In this document: piece by piece, positions 23,118 to 33,790 of the stretch
Numbering within the stretch: position 1 is the stretch's first letter
How the letters are laid out: the number at the start of each line of letters is the position of its first letter
DNA from: Sthenelais limicola
Taxonomy: Eukaryota; Annelida; Polychaeta; Phyllodocida; Sigalionidae
DNA: 64,000 nucleotides
Assembly: GCA_942159475.1 (NCBI GenBank)
Contig: OW804096.1
Location: 44,887,744-44,951,743, forward strand
Direction: 5' to 3'
The notes under the pieces: generated by a model
The model's database searches: none
The model's input: the letters and a program-made list of their open reading frames with translations, nothing else
What the model was told of the DNA's origin: nothing
Translations under genes and position numbers: made by a program

Positions 23118-25364
23118 TTTTATCCATTCCTGAAAGCTAAAACACATAAAACAGTCATACCATAATTTAATACCGAATTTAATAATAAAGACAGTGTTGA
23201 GGTTTCCTCAATCGCCATGCTTTACATTTATAAAATACCTGTATGTGTACAGGTTTACATATAAATTTATCTATTGTGTAAAGTGGCATGTATCCAGTAT
23301 TCCAAATAACTCGTTTCGACAATTGACTCAATAACATTTTCATTAGATATCCAGCCAAAAGGTTTAAACACTTGAAGAAAATATATTCCATGGTTATTTA
23401 TATGTGTTTCTTAAATACGTGCCCTTATAGCAATGACAAAAGACTACCACCTGTCGTTGTATGCGTCATGATAGAAATGAGTTTTGCCCTCCTACCTGAA
23501 TTTTATCTACAGGGACAATACCTAATAACAATGCATTCATTGACTACTCAGCCTTTATAAACGAGGTGAGAGTTCGTTTGAGTGTCAAAGAATACAATAA
23601 TGTAATACTCGGTAGAGGGGGAAAAGACCAGAGAGTTGGGTAAACTAGTAAATGAAATGAAAGGGATTGTTTGTGCATGAAGAACCGCCTCATGCAAATA
23701 TGTATGTTGTCTTTGAAAACAAAGTATTTTGAATAGTTAGTGTGGTCGTGTAAATAAGAAAATCAAAAGAAATCCCAGAAGTTCATAAAAATGACATGTT
23801 TTAGCATTGTAGAAGCCAAGAGAACAGGATAGCTTGAATAAAACTTATTATTTAAAAAATAATGGCCAATTCTCACAGAACTGTTCCAAATGGGTATTTT
23901 AGGAAGATCATTGAAATAAAATGAAAATGGTAGTATAGGTTTCTCATTGGGCCCATGTCTAGAAATGTGCTAGGGCTGAAAAATAATGAATACTATCTGA
24001 GTATATTTGATATTACGTTGATTGAAAATACCTGTTCGGTTATGTTATGCTGTATTTTAAACCTCATTTTTGTTTTAAATTTGGCCTATTTGAGAGGATT
24101 GGTGAAGGCGAATTGTATATTTCTGGACGAAATATACCATGGCAACAAAGCTACGTCCAAAGATCATATAAAAATATATCCGTCAGTTAGCAAAACTTTG
24201 AAATGTGATCTTTATTATTTCATCATCAACACATAAATACAGGTCTGCAACGTAGGCGAATTATACGGCCTGTTTTACTGCCGAGCTATAAATATTCGGT
24301 CAAGTTCAGCGCTCCGACGTGTGATGGCACGAATCATATATAGCGAGGGGTATGTTTTCTCTTCCCCAGGAGATCAGCAGAGGAGGCCACTAATTGGGTT
24401 AGCTTGTACATCCTCACTTAGAGCATATAGATTGACTGAAGCACTTTAATGGATTCATCAAAAATTGAAAGCTGTCTCCATAGCTTCTGCACCAGCATCG
24501 TTCGATTATATTTAAACACAAGAGTCGATTATTATTTGATTATAAGACTTCTAGATTATCGCAGTTTATTTGCACCAATTTGAAATTCATAGCATTGGAA
24601 ATGCTTGCGTCAAGCCGATAGTTTAGGCCCAGGAGATGAAAACTGCATTGCCTGTTGGCATAGAATAATAGAAGTAAACATATCAAACTAAATACAAACA
24701 GATACTTCCAAAGAAAGGGGAAAATGGAATCGTGGATTGTGGTCAAGGGTGGTACATAGAGAGAGGTATTGAAGGATACATTGTTATATGAGTCTTTGTG
24801 ATGTTATATTAACTATTGTAGAGCTATTGAATAAAGGAAATGAGTAAGTCTAACGGCCGAGATCCCGGGATCCAAACTGAACCTGCTTATTGCGGAAAAT
24901 TAATGCCTGATCTAATTAGTCTAAATATGAATACTAATAATTTGGAATATTTATAATAATTGATAATCATAAAGTTATTACTCATTGTTACGTCGTATAC
25001 GTCATAAATTATGTAACATGATGTAACAACACATTGTTTCCCCTTTGAGACTGTTGGGGGTTCGAATCATTCACGATATAATATTTAATATTCTAGTATT
25101 TGTATAGGAAGACTATAGTATATAGCCACTCTTGCCATGTTATTATCATCTACCAGCGAAACTCTAAAAGAGCACACAGATGCCACAGAGGCCCTTGGGT
25201 AAGAGATCAATGATATGTATTCATGAGTCGGGACTGGGTTTACTTTCGGGACGTGCTCAAGTACTGGTCAAACTAAAAGGTGATGGATTACGTATAAACA
25301 GTGAGAATATTCTGGTATATTCAGGACTGCATAACGAGTCTGCTTAAAGGGTGGTTTCCACTGT
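23118..25364. other. No gene seen
   Basis: AT-rich. The open frame 23955-24236 (93 codons) is rich in Leu, Ile and Asn as expected from base composition and shows no motif. Confidence 0.4.
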
Positions 25365-25505
25365 CTGCGGTAAGCCTTGCGATGGTTTGTGCTGGTTCAG
25401 TAGGTGGAGAGGAATGACGAGGTCCTGTCTACGTGGTTCACTGGCCATGTAGGCAGGACCTCGCCACTTCTCACCATCACAGCACCATCGCAAGGCTTAG
25501 CGCAG
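25365..25505. repeat. Long imperfect palindrome (fold-back), 141 bp
   Basis: Arms of about 70 bp are inverted copies: CTGCGGTAAGCCTTGCGATGG on the left pairs with CCATCGCAAGGCTTAGCGCAG on the right, and GACGAGGTCCTGTCTACGTGG pairs with CCATGTAGGCAGGACCTCGCC. The loop is about 8 bases (TTCACTGG). The left flank (GGGTGGTTTCCACTGTCTG) looks like a transposon terminus, but no matching right terminus is found, so this may be a truncated MITE. A transcript would form a long hairpin. Confidence 0.82.
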
Positions 25506-27138
25506 AGTTAAGCGCAGAGCTTAGTGCAGCCCTGCAGCCCTTTCCCTTCATTTCAATCTTGAAGTCATTTGACCAAAATTGTGGAGGACTTCAAATTCTT
25601 GTGCAAACATATAACAGCAAGAGTACTACCGACTACATGGACATACAGAAACGCTGGGTCCTTGAACCCTGATAATAGTGGAATCAATAGAAGAGAAATC
25701 TTAATTTCCTATTTTTATCCCTTTATTTTTAACTCCGAGTTAGGTAGTACTTTTTTTTGGACAAGATTTTTATTCAGTAGGTATGTACAATAGAACCAAA
25801 AACAATCTCGTTCCTTAGAACGGTTTTCCTCATGTATTATTTGTTGTATTATTTTCAGCTAAACACTGTCCAATACTGAAGAATAGTTTATCTATATAAT
25901 ATGGTAAATCCTCTCGCGGAATTTCTCTTTTTTATGTGTTTGTATGTTTTAGTTAAACTTTTCATCTAAACATCTAAATAAAGGAAGTAAGCGCTTACAG
26001 ATTGATATATCAATGTATTCATCTTCTCAAACTCTATAATTATATTAAACTAAATGAATGAGAGGAAGAGACTGATTGAGATACATTTAACTGCTGGTCT
26101 ATTGTCCTCACAATAGCTGGGATTTGAAGTATTATGTATATTTCATATCACATAGATCTAACGTCATTATTTGGACATTATGAAGGAGTTATAGTTTAGA
26201 AATGGCTTTTAATGGGTAGGCTCACAATAGAATTTCTACTCATATACTCCTACAGTAGACCCGGCACGATGAGGTAGACTATTCACTCCCCGTCGGAGTG
26301 TAGAGAGTAACATCTTCTGGGAGGCACAAGACTCTGTAAATCACTGCACGAAATTGGGCAGTGGACAATGCAACTTGTGATATCCGATGATACCTTTGAA
26401 CTATCATGTTGTATCGGGGAGGTATATACAGAGGTAATAGAAATGAGGATTATGGTCGAGTGGCATATAGTTGAAAGTAATGCCACTACTACTACTAGCG
26501 CCAACTTTTTAAAAGTGTAGGCCTATCACTAGTATGCTGTTGCTAATAAAGGCCAATCAAACTACCTAGGCTATATAGGTGGTACTATTGCCGACAACAG
26601 TATTGCAGTGTCACCTGGCATGCAGTGGTTATACTACATACCCCTCGACCATCTCCTGGCTGAATCAATGGGCCGTTCCTACTCCCTCTATTATACCTCC
26701 CTGGTTGTATTATGTTTCAAAATTGTTTGCGATCTCTATTTACATTGTAACTGTAACTATAACAACTATAGTATTTCAGTTAACATTTTACTGTTGAAAT
26801 GCTTTAAAATTCCCCCTCTCCTTTTCACGCTCTCTCGCCCCCTCTTATTCTCCCTCTTTGTATCCACTTTTCTCCCGCTCCCTCTAATTAGATAGCATAT
26901 TTTAGATGGTCATTTCCACCAATTAGTCGACAATGGTGACGTTTATTGCTGCGTGTCGGATGGGCCTTGTGAAGTTGCACAAGAAAAACGCCATGTTCCA
27001 ATCATTTATATACATAATACATGCATCATAAGTAGGCCGTTGAGCGGACATTTTCGCAGACATATCACATACATTATTGTGGGAAAGTACCAGTACTGCA
27101 CTGTCCCTGCAAAACCTGTAAAAACTTATTGTACTATT
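25506..27138. other. No gene seen
   Basis: AT-rich with a C/T-rich segment at 26810-26890. Nearby GCAGAG/GCTTAG repeats (25501-25535) continue from the palindrome edge. Confidence 0.4.
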
Positions 27139-27228
27139 AGTAGCTCTGTTGTTGGAGTGATTTGGGAAGGAAGATAGAGCACCAGACCCATATATAGGTC
27201 GTGGGTTCGATTCCCATCTGGGGCAGTT
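27139..27228 (+). mobile_element. tRNA-derived SINE head (Pol III A and B boxes)
   Basis: An A-box-like TAGCTCTGTTGTTGGAG at 27141 and a perfect B box GGTTCGATTCC at 27204-27214 sit about 50 bp apart, as in tRNA genes, followed by CATCTGGGGCAGTTTC. The intervening arms do not fold as a functional tRNA, so this is a SINE-type derivative. A B-box piece with the same GCAGTTT tail occurs at 61711-61748. Confidence 0.62.
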
Positions 27229-27249
27229 TCTTTTCTACTAGGCAGTTAG

Positions 27250-27330
27250 ATCCTTCGGTTATGGTCATGAGTTTTGCCTCGGCCTGTTTCCAGGAGCCTT
27301 AGACAAAACAAATGACCATAACCGAAGGAT
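27250..27330. repeat. Hairpin with 27-bp arms
   Basis: ATCCTTCGGTTATGGTCAT at 27250 is inverted as ATGACCATAACCGAAGGAT ending at 27330. The 27-base arms differ at only two positions, around a 27-base loop. It begins about 20 bp after the SINE head at 27139. It could be a miniature fold-back element or a structured RNA. Confidence 0.85.
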
Positions 27331-27807
27331 TCTAATGGCTTTAGTCCCCTTTTGTTGGGCTGTTACTCTCATTAACAACAATTTATGAATAATTTCGAAG
27401 CAAAATGAACCAGTGGAAAGCCATGATCTTGCCGTTTTGAGCAGTAAATATTGTTTTGACATAGCGCAACCGACCCGCCCCCTACAGGGCGGATTTAGAC
27501 CACCTTTAAACTTCCTTACGTTGCTCAAATACCCCTGGTCTTCTCAGTTATACAGAAGTCCCAGCAATGGACCTGTTTTTTATGTTTTCCCATCTAAATG
27601 GGTACCATTACATAGTCTGAATGGCAAGTTTTGTTCCTCATGAGGCCTTTTCAGGGGACGACTTATGTATAATGTGGTACAGGAAAGTTGCAATTTTAAA
27701 TATAAAGATTGGTTTAGACTCCCACCCCTGTCGCACCTCTCACACACACTGCACCTTCACTCACTCACATAGCCCAGTACCACACACTGCCCCTCCCGCT
27801 GCCTGCC

Positions 27808-27881
27808 ACTGCCTGCTACTGCCTGCCACTAGTGTGTGTGTAGTCTTGCCTCAAGGCTACACACACACTAGGCAGGTAGGC
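27808..27881. repeat. CTGCC-repeat palindrome
   Basis: About three copies of CTGCCTGCYACT at about 27799-27830 lead into CTAGTGTGTGTGTAG. This is perfectly inverted at 27857-27871 as CTACACACACACTAG, followed by GCAGGTAGGCAG, which inverts the outer repeats. The 13-base loop itself contains a CTTG/CAAG mini-stem. Confidence 0.85.
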
Positions 27882-28210
27882 AGTCAGGTATCAAACACTA
27901 ACCCATGGATTCTAATGTGAAGGGAGGAGTGAAGGGTGGGTGGCTGGTGGGCATGCAGTGCCATTCAAGGTGAGAAAAACGACAACTATAAGAACAAAAA
28001 CAAATAAGTACAGCAAGCAAAAGTACTAGCGGGTAAAATTTCTGGATGTGAGCGGTCGGACGGAAACGGAAGTCCAACACTAGTACAACTGGTCTGTATG
28101 TGTATAACTGTCCCAGCCAGCCCAACAAACGGGGACTAATTGTGGACAATACTATACTTAGCTTCCCTGTCCCTCCAATTGCATATTGGCTCTGTATGGC
28201 AAGTATATAG

Positions 28211-28327
28211 TGGGAATGTGGGGTGGCAGAGCAGTATAAAGCACTGGGTCTGTTCATTGGCATGAGTGGGGCATGTTGTGGGTTCAAAGCTGGGTGCGAC
28301 TACAGTGTCACCTCCTGTCAGGTACTA
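28211..28327 (+). mobile_element. tRNA-derived SINE, copy 1 (with B box)
   Basis: Starts TGGGAATGTGGGGTGGC, identical to copy 2 at 29761, and ends with the shared GGTACTA. The A-box region is TGGCAGAGCAG and the B-box-like GGTTCAAAGC is at 28281-28290. It could in principle retain internal Pol III promoter parts, though both boxes deviate from consensus. Confidence 0.72.
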
Positions 28328-28664
28328 TATACCTTTCATCCGACCCTACATTATCTTATTACAGGGCCAAAGTAGATTGAAACATGAAGAAACTGGAAAA
28401 GAAATATGGGAAGAACGAGAACAAACCCTTTGATAAGATATTGTAGGCCAGGGACAAGAGGGGGAAAAGAAAGAGGGAATGTGGAAACAACACAAACTCC
28501 CCTTTTAATACGATATTCCTTCAGTATAAATGTAGATTGACAAGGTTCATTTGTATAAAAGTGTGCACATGTTGATATTGAATGGAACCTAACTGCTAGA
28601 GAAATTCTATTTCAATTAGATCTGTTATAACTTTAACTTATATCATTGTTATAATTAAAACTAT

Positions 28665-28787
28665 ATAGAGAGAATGGAACAAGCCATCAGTAATAAAAAA
28701 TTTATTGGACGAGATTTGTCCGTGTAAGCACGATGCCGAATCAAGTCCAATAAATTTTCAATTACGGCAGCAAGTTCCATTCTATAT
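28665..28787. repeat. Fold-back element, about 45-bp arms
   Basis: AGAATGGAAC at 28671 pairs with GTTCCATTCT at 28774. Inside this, AAAATTTATTGGAC pairs with GTCCAATAAATTTT. The interrupted stem is long and the loop is about 28 bases. No ORF. Likely a palindromic MITE; a miRNA-like precursor is an alternative. Confidence 0.8.
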
Positions 28788-29732
28788 TTATTATATCTGC
28801 TATATTAATGAAACTTATATCATTCAATAGAGAATTTAATTCTCTATTTAATGGTGTGCTTCTTATTATGTATTCTTATGATCATGGTACCATAATCACG
28901 GTGGATTACCGATTGCGGGGGTTCACGCAGCTTTCACTCAGAGTGAATTTGTTGACATGCTTCGTGGAGAGCCAAGAGCCAAGACTCTGCGAAGCATATA
29001 AACAGAGCTATTTTTAGACAACTACATTTTTATGGTACATGTACCATAAGTATATTTTTATTGCACCCCACTTATTGCACCTCTCAACAGGGATGCGCAT
29101 GTAATAAAATAAAAACGCCCGGGTCATGTCATGTCACATGTGTGTACATTGATTGAGATATTTTTGAAATGCTGGCATCCAAAGAATGATGCTAAAAACA
29201 ATAAGCATCCGTCACCTTGGGCGGAAGAAATTAAAATGAACTTATCTCCCCTACCCCCAACCGCTTCTATGTACATTTACATTTACATCTCTATATGAAT
29301 GTCACTTCTTGTCTTTATTCATTATTATCATTAGCCCAAGCTAATTTCTGATGTATTTGAATTTCTATGATGTCCAGAAATAACACTTAGGGAAAGCAGA
29401 AAACCAGGACTAGATCGCAGCCTAGATACTGTCCAGGTATATGCCACCAACAGCACCTGACAAAAGAAAATGCTTCAAGACTACTGACATACAAATATAT
29501 GTCGGCATCAAGACGCGGCTATGAGGACATTGTAAACATGGTCTCGGTTGCATGAACCATCATGTAACAAATTGCATTACCAAACCGAATGTCTTTCACG
29601 GTGCGTGCCGTCATTATCATGCCCAAGGTAGAGCCGAGTCATGTTTTGAGTAGTGATCAGGACAGAATAACACCAATAATACGCTGTTAAGGCCACCTAT
29701 AGTTAGGTGCTTGGTCAACTGAGGACAAGCAT

Positions 29733-29772
29733 GATGTGGGGGTGTGGGGGTGTGGGGATGTGGGAATGTGGG
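29733..29772 (+). repeat. GTGGGG short tandem repeat
   Basis: Repeats of TGTGGGG/ATGTGGGAATG run directly into the second SINE copy and probably arose by expansion of its 5' end. Confidence 0.7.
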
Positions 29773-29848
29773 GTGGCCGAGTGGTCTCAAGTGCTGGGTC
29801 GGCTCAGTGGCATGAGTGTCACAGTTTCCCCCCTCCCTCAAGGTACTA
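29761..29848 (+). mobile_element. tRNA-derived SINE, copy 2 (B box deleted)
   Basis: Shares the start TGGGAATGTGGGGTGGC and the end GGTACTA with copy 1. It has a perfect A box TGGCCGAGTGG (29774-29784). The block holding the B box in copy 1 is missing: GGCATGAGTG is followed directly by TCACAG. The deletion endpoints share GTG, pointing to a microhomology deletion. It should not be transcribable from its internal promoter. Confidence 0.75.
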
Positions 29849-30545
29849 AAAATATGGAGGTGATCTAGTCCTGGGGAAAATGAGGGGGGAATCATCTTTA
29901 CGTCTGCAGATATAATAAAAGACAAATCTGTGAGGGGCGCAAACCTCAACTAAAAGCAGTTCATCTGCAATGCATAGTCATATCCCCATAGTGACGGTCG
30001 TAGGTCATGGGCATAGCTGCAATCTAGGAGAAGGGTACAATGTGAAGAAAGGTTTTAGACGAGCTTATGCTTATGATGCGTAACCTTGAGAACCGTATGC
30101 CATTCTTTCTGACAAAGGGATAGAGGAATTGGGATTGGTAAACATTTGCAAGGTCACCTTGGATTGTACCATGGTACAATTGAGGGCTGAATGAATGCCA
30201 TGACCACTGAGTGTTTGAAAGTGCTTTTGGGATACAGAGTATTTGCAAGCAAATAACGTGGCATTCAATTTATCCGTAATATATTGCAAAACGTATTAAC
30301 TACTCAAATCTCATTTAAGGTTTACTAAGCGGTGTATAGAGTTGAGCCCGTAATTGCTCGAAACTAAATTCTTACTACATGCTGCACCATAACTATACTG
30401 TTGTATAATGAACAACGAACTGCCTTGTAATTTACATGTAATTTTCAATTAACATCAAAGTATTACAATAGATCTTGTCTAATATTGTTCAATGAATCAA
30501 TGGCTAAATGATATTGGATGTATGCAATTATTATGGGCTTCCCAT

Positions 30546-30931
30546 TGGGCAAGCTTGACCAATAGGCGTTCATTGACCGGGAGGGGCCATGCACCCTCAT
30601 TACCATAACGGTTGGAGGGTGCTCCTGGTGCTAGGTCTTTGAAACAGTCGATCACCAATAGCCAGTGGGTTAACAAGGGTTTTTTAGTTACTTTCCCGCC
30701 AACTCCTATTAATCAAGGTGCCCTTCATATATCCATTCAAGGCACAGGGCTTTTTTTTTTATCTTATCTACTTCTTATATAACCATGTATCAACCTATGT
30801 GTAGTTACCTTTATATAACCATGTATGTATAACCATTAATGTACCTGCTGTCACTAAAGGTTTTAATAAACTTCTCCATGTAATGTAGACTGTGTTCATC
30901 CGTGTGTGTCAATGAGGGTTAATGCCCTACA
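30546..30931 (+). mobile_element. Solo LTR candidate, 386 bp
   Basis: Begins TGGGCAAGC and ends CCCTACA, giving the TG...CA termini of LTRs. It is flanked by an identical 5-bp duplication CCCAT (30541-30545 and 30932-30936). Inside are two TATATAACCATGTAT-like boxes and an AATAAA signal at 30865-30870, about 60 bp before the end, as in an R-U5 layout. There is no internal retroviral-type coding region next to it, consistent with LTR-LTR recombination. Family not determined. Confidence 0.68.
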
Positions 30932-30936
30932 CCCAT

Positions 30937-33341
30937 TGGAAATGTATGCGACCAACCAATTCTGACACATATGCTATCGCAACCATTTGTTTCTGGTGGG
31001 TTATTGAGACCATACGACTCGGTGCAACCCATTTACTGTTTCTCGCAATCTGTTACATGGTCATGCGATGATATAGGATTATTAGTTATGTGTTGTCCTA
31101 TCATTGATTTAAAGGATACTTCTTTGTTCAAAGAGTCTGTGTAGAGTTCATCTTCTGTAATATTGAATTACAAATCGATGAATGGGAAATGTGATTTCCA
31201 CTATGACAGATATTCAGAAATTTGCTTTCCAGTATGTACAGTCAGGTCCAGACGGGCGCATTCCTCGATACCACATCCAGCGATAAGCTTAACCACAAGG
31301 CTAAGACTAAGGCTAAAAGTGTTAAACTGCCTTCTGTACTTGACTGTGTACCTAAGCCGTTACATTTTCTTATTTATAATTTTAACATGTCGTCAATGTC
31401 GTTCAACATGATCTATTTTAAATTATAGAACATGATAACTCAACACACATAATTCCAGCTGAGCACAATGAAGCAAGAATGTCAGAGATTATCCTTTCTT
31501 GTATACCACATAGACAAACTGCAACCACAGGGTACAATAGAGCTCCCCTATGAGACAAGCAATTTGCTCCTCCAACAGCCCTTGAGTACACGTTCATTCT
31601 GTGGAGCCATCTAGAGTTAGGATGAACTAACGATCTGCTGTATGGCAACACGGTTCATTTTCACAGACCTCTGACACTTTACGTACTCTATAAACAGGAT
31701 AAACAGGATTTTATTGAAAACTAATGCATACGACCATGTATGTTAATCTTAACCCTTTTTTAAGATTTCCTTGATCATGCTTATATATTGAATTAATGGG
31801 AAAATTCTACAATGCGTTGTAGAATTATGTGCAGGCGGAGATTGTTCGATTGCGCAGGTGCAATGCAAAAGACTATTTAATGGAACTTCAGTTACTGCAA
31901 TCGCTTTATACAAAATTAGATGTGGCGGGTGGTCGTCGAATTTGGCTCTAATTAGCTAACGATAGCTTGATTAGTCTCTTTTCGATTCCTAGTCCCACAT
32001 CGCATGCGGATGAGATTGCTACGGAAGTCGTAGCCAAATAACAGACAGACTTAAAACATCTAAATTAATAATTCAAAGCAGTAGTTGCTGTCGAGGGATG
32101 CATCAGGAGGAACCTTCACTTTCAACCATTTCTCAAATCTACTGCTCAACCTTAAAATTTACAACAATCCTTTCTGATGTCTCTACGTGTCACTTTCTAC
32201 CATGGGTGAAAACCGCATTTTCTATTCATTAATATGCAGTCCATAAAAAAGCAATCTTTTCTAAGCGTTCCAGCTTGCTATTTTAAAAAAAATGAGAGTA
32301 TAGTATTGAGCAACGTAGTTTAGGTATACTAGTCTGGTACTGACCCGATTATATTAATTGTACTGTCCGTATTGCCTTTACATCACATCACTTAATATCT
32401 AGCTAATATATGTTATAAATTCAGATGGAGAGTAGAAACTTCCAACCACTGCTGTTTCCAAAGTTTTCTTGTTTTTATTGTCAAAGGGCGGATCCTCCTA
32501 TAATATATAATTATTATCTTAACTTTTCACCTCCCATGTTAGTAGTCGAACTGTAAAAGTATTGCATTTCTCACCACGGAGATCACGCGTTATGTTGAAA
32601 TTTCATTCCTGAGGATATTCATGAGGGATCCTTATCAAATCACTGACCTCCACTTAAGGTGACTCGATCAGTACTAGTAGATTTTCAAAACTGATGGATT
32701 TCACTAAAATTTTAACCAATGAGACTTGACATGAAATAATGATTATAGAGTGAAAACAAATATAGATCAACAGGCTATTATGCGGTGATATGGACATAGA
32801 AATAATCAATCAGATTTGAGTCATTTTACTACATTTGAGTAATTCATAACATAATTCTTTTGAAATGGTTCTGACATGAAGTCAGATATCAAATTTAACC
32901 CAGACATCCAACATATATACACTTATCATCAGATTGTTTTTGTCCATATCCTGAAGTCCCCTAGTGGCAGTAAGGAGAACTATGAATGTAGATACAGTAC
33001 TTATACACAAAAAATCGGGACGGATTTTCAGGCAAAAATACTGTACGGTTTCAAGCATCAGTATACTGAGTCACCATAACAGCTTCTAGGTCAACAACAA
33101 CTTTCAAGGTCAGCTGCGGGTTTCGAATACTGGACTAAACATTGTTTTCTCTATGGTTTTATTGTTTTCTGTAAACACGATATTAAGTTGCCTATTATAA
33201 AGGATCAAAACGATTCTAGATATCGCGTTATCTGCTTTTCGCGTTTTCTGTCACAGATGTCAGACGTCTGAGAAACCAATTACAAATTAAAATAATTTGT
33301 AAACACTGTACCTGGTTCATTTATGGTTTTCAAGGCAGACA
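30937..33341. other. No gene seen
   Basis: AT-rich unique-looking DNA. Open frames are short and without motifs. Confidence 0.4.
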
Positions 33342-33579
33342 TATATGGGTCAGATGGTGAGAAAATATACAATTCATTTTCACCAATCCTCTCAAATAAC
33401 CCAAATTACAGAAAAGTTCAAAATACAGTTCAACCTAACCTAACTGATTTCTAGAATCAATGTAATGCCAAATTTACTCGAATTTATCTTGTATTGACCA
33501 AATTGCAGTTTAATTTAGTAGAATTGACTAAATGTGCAGAGCTGCCGATTGTACGTTTTCTGAAAATCTGACCCATATA
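33342..33579. mobile_element. MITE family A, copy 1 (about 238 bp)
   Basis: TATATGGGTCAGAT at the left end is inverted as ATCTGACCCATATA at the right. The interior (CTCAAATAACCCAAAT..., AAAATACAGTTCAACCTAAC..., CCGATTGTACGTTTTCTG...) aligns with a diverged copy at 57817-58069. No coding content. Confidence 0.78.
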
Positions 33580-33588
33580 GGTTAGCTA

Positions 33589-33790
33589 ACGAGTTGTAGT
33601 TGGAGTGTGCATACTGCACGAATTGTGCAGTATTTTAAGCAACTGAAACCAACGAGTTAGTTAACTAGTTTATACATGCCACTAATAATCTATAAAGGAA
33701 CATTGGCACCACTAGTGGTATATGTATGCACGGTATCCCACTCTAGATACATTATTTTATATAAAATGCGTACATATAAATACACACATG
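33589..33790. repeat. Dispersed repeat family B, copy 1
   Basis: Shares ordered blocks with 44549-44815: AAGCAACTSAAACCAACRAGTT, a GTATGCACGGTATCCCACTC-like block, and TACATTATTTTATATAAAA-like DNA. It abuts MITE copy 1. Ends are not defined and no ORF is present. Confidence 0.7.

Noticed and set aside
27139..27228. Functional tRNA gene
   Set aside because: A and B boxes are present, but the acceptor, D and anticodon arms do not pair as a tRNA cloverleaf, so a SINE head is preferred.
27898..28287. 129-codon minus-strand frame
   Set aside because: Its N-terminal part is the reverse of the SINE at 28211-28327; the frame is chimeric with a repeat and has no domain.
29617..29949. 110-codon minus-strand frame with Pro/His-rich centre
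   Set aside because: The Pro/His stretch is just the reverse complement of the GTGGGG repeat and SINE copy 2.
30024..30289. Two overlapping minus frames considered as retroelement RT
   Set aside because: No YxDD, DIRS or Gypsy signature could be found in either frame.
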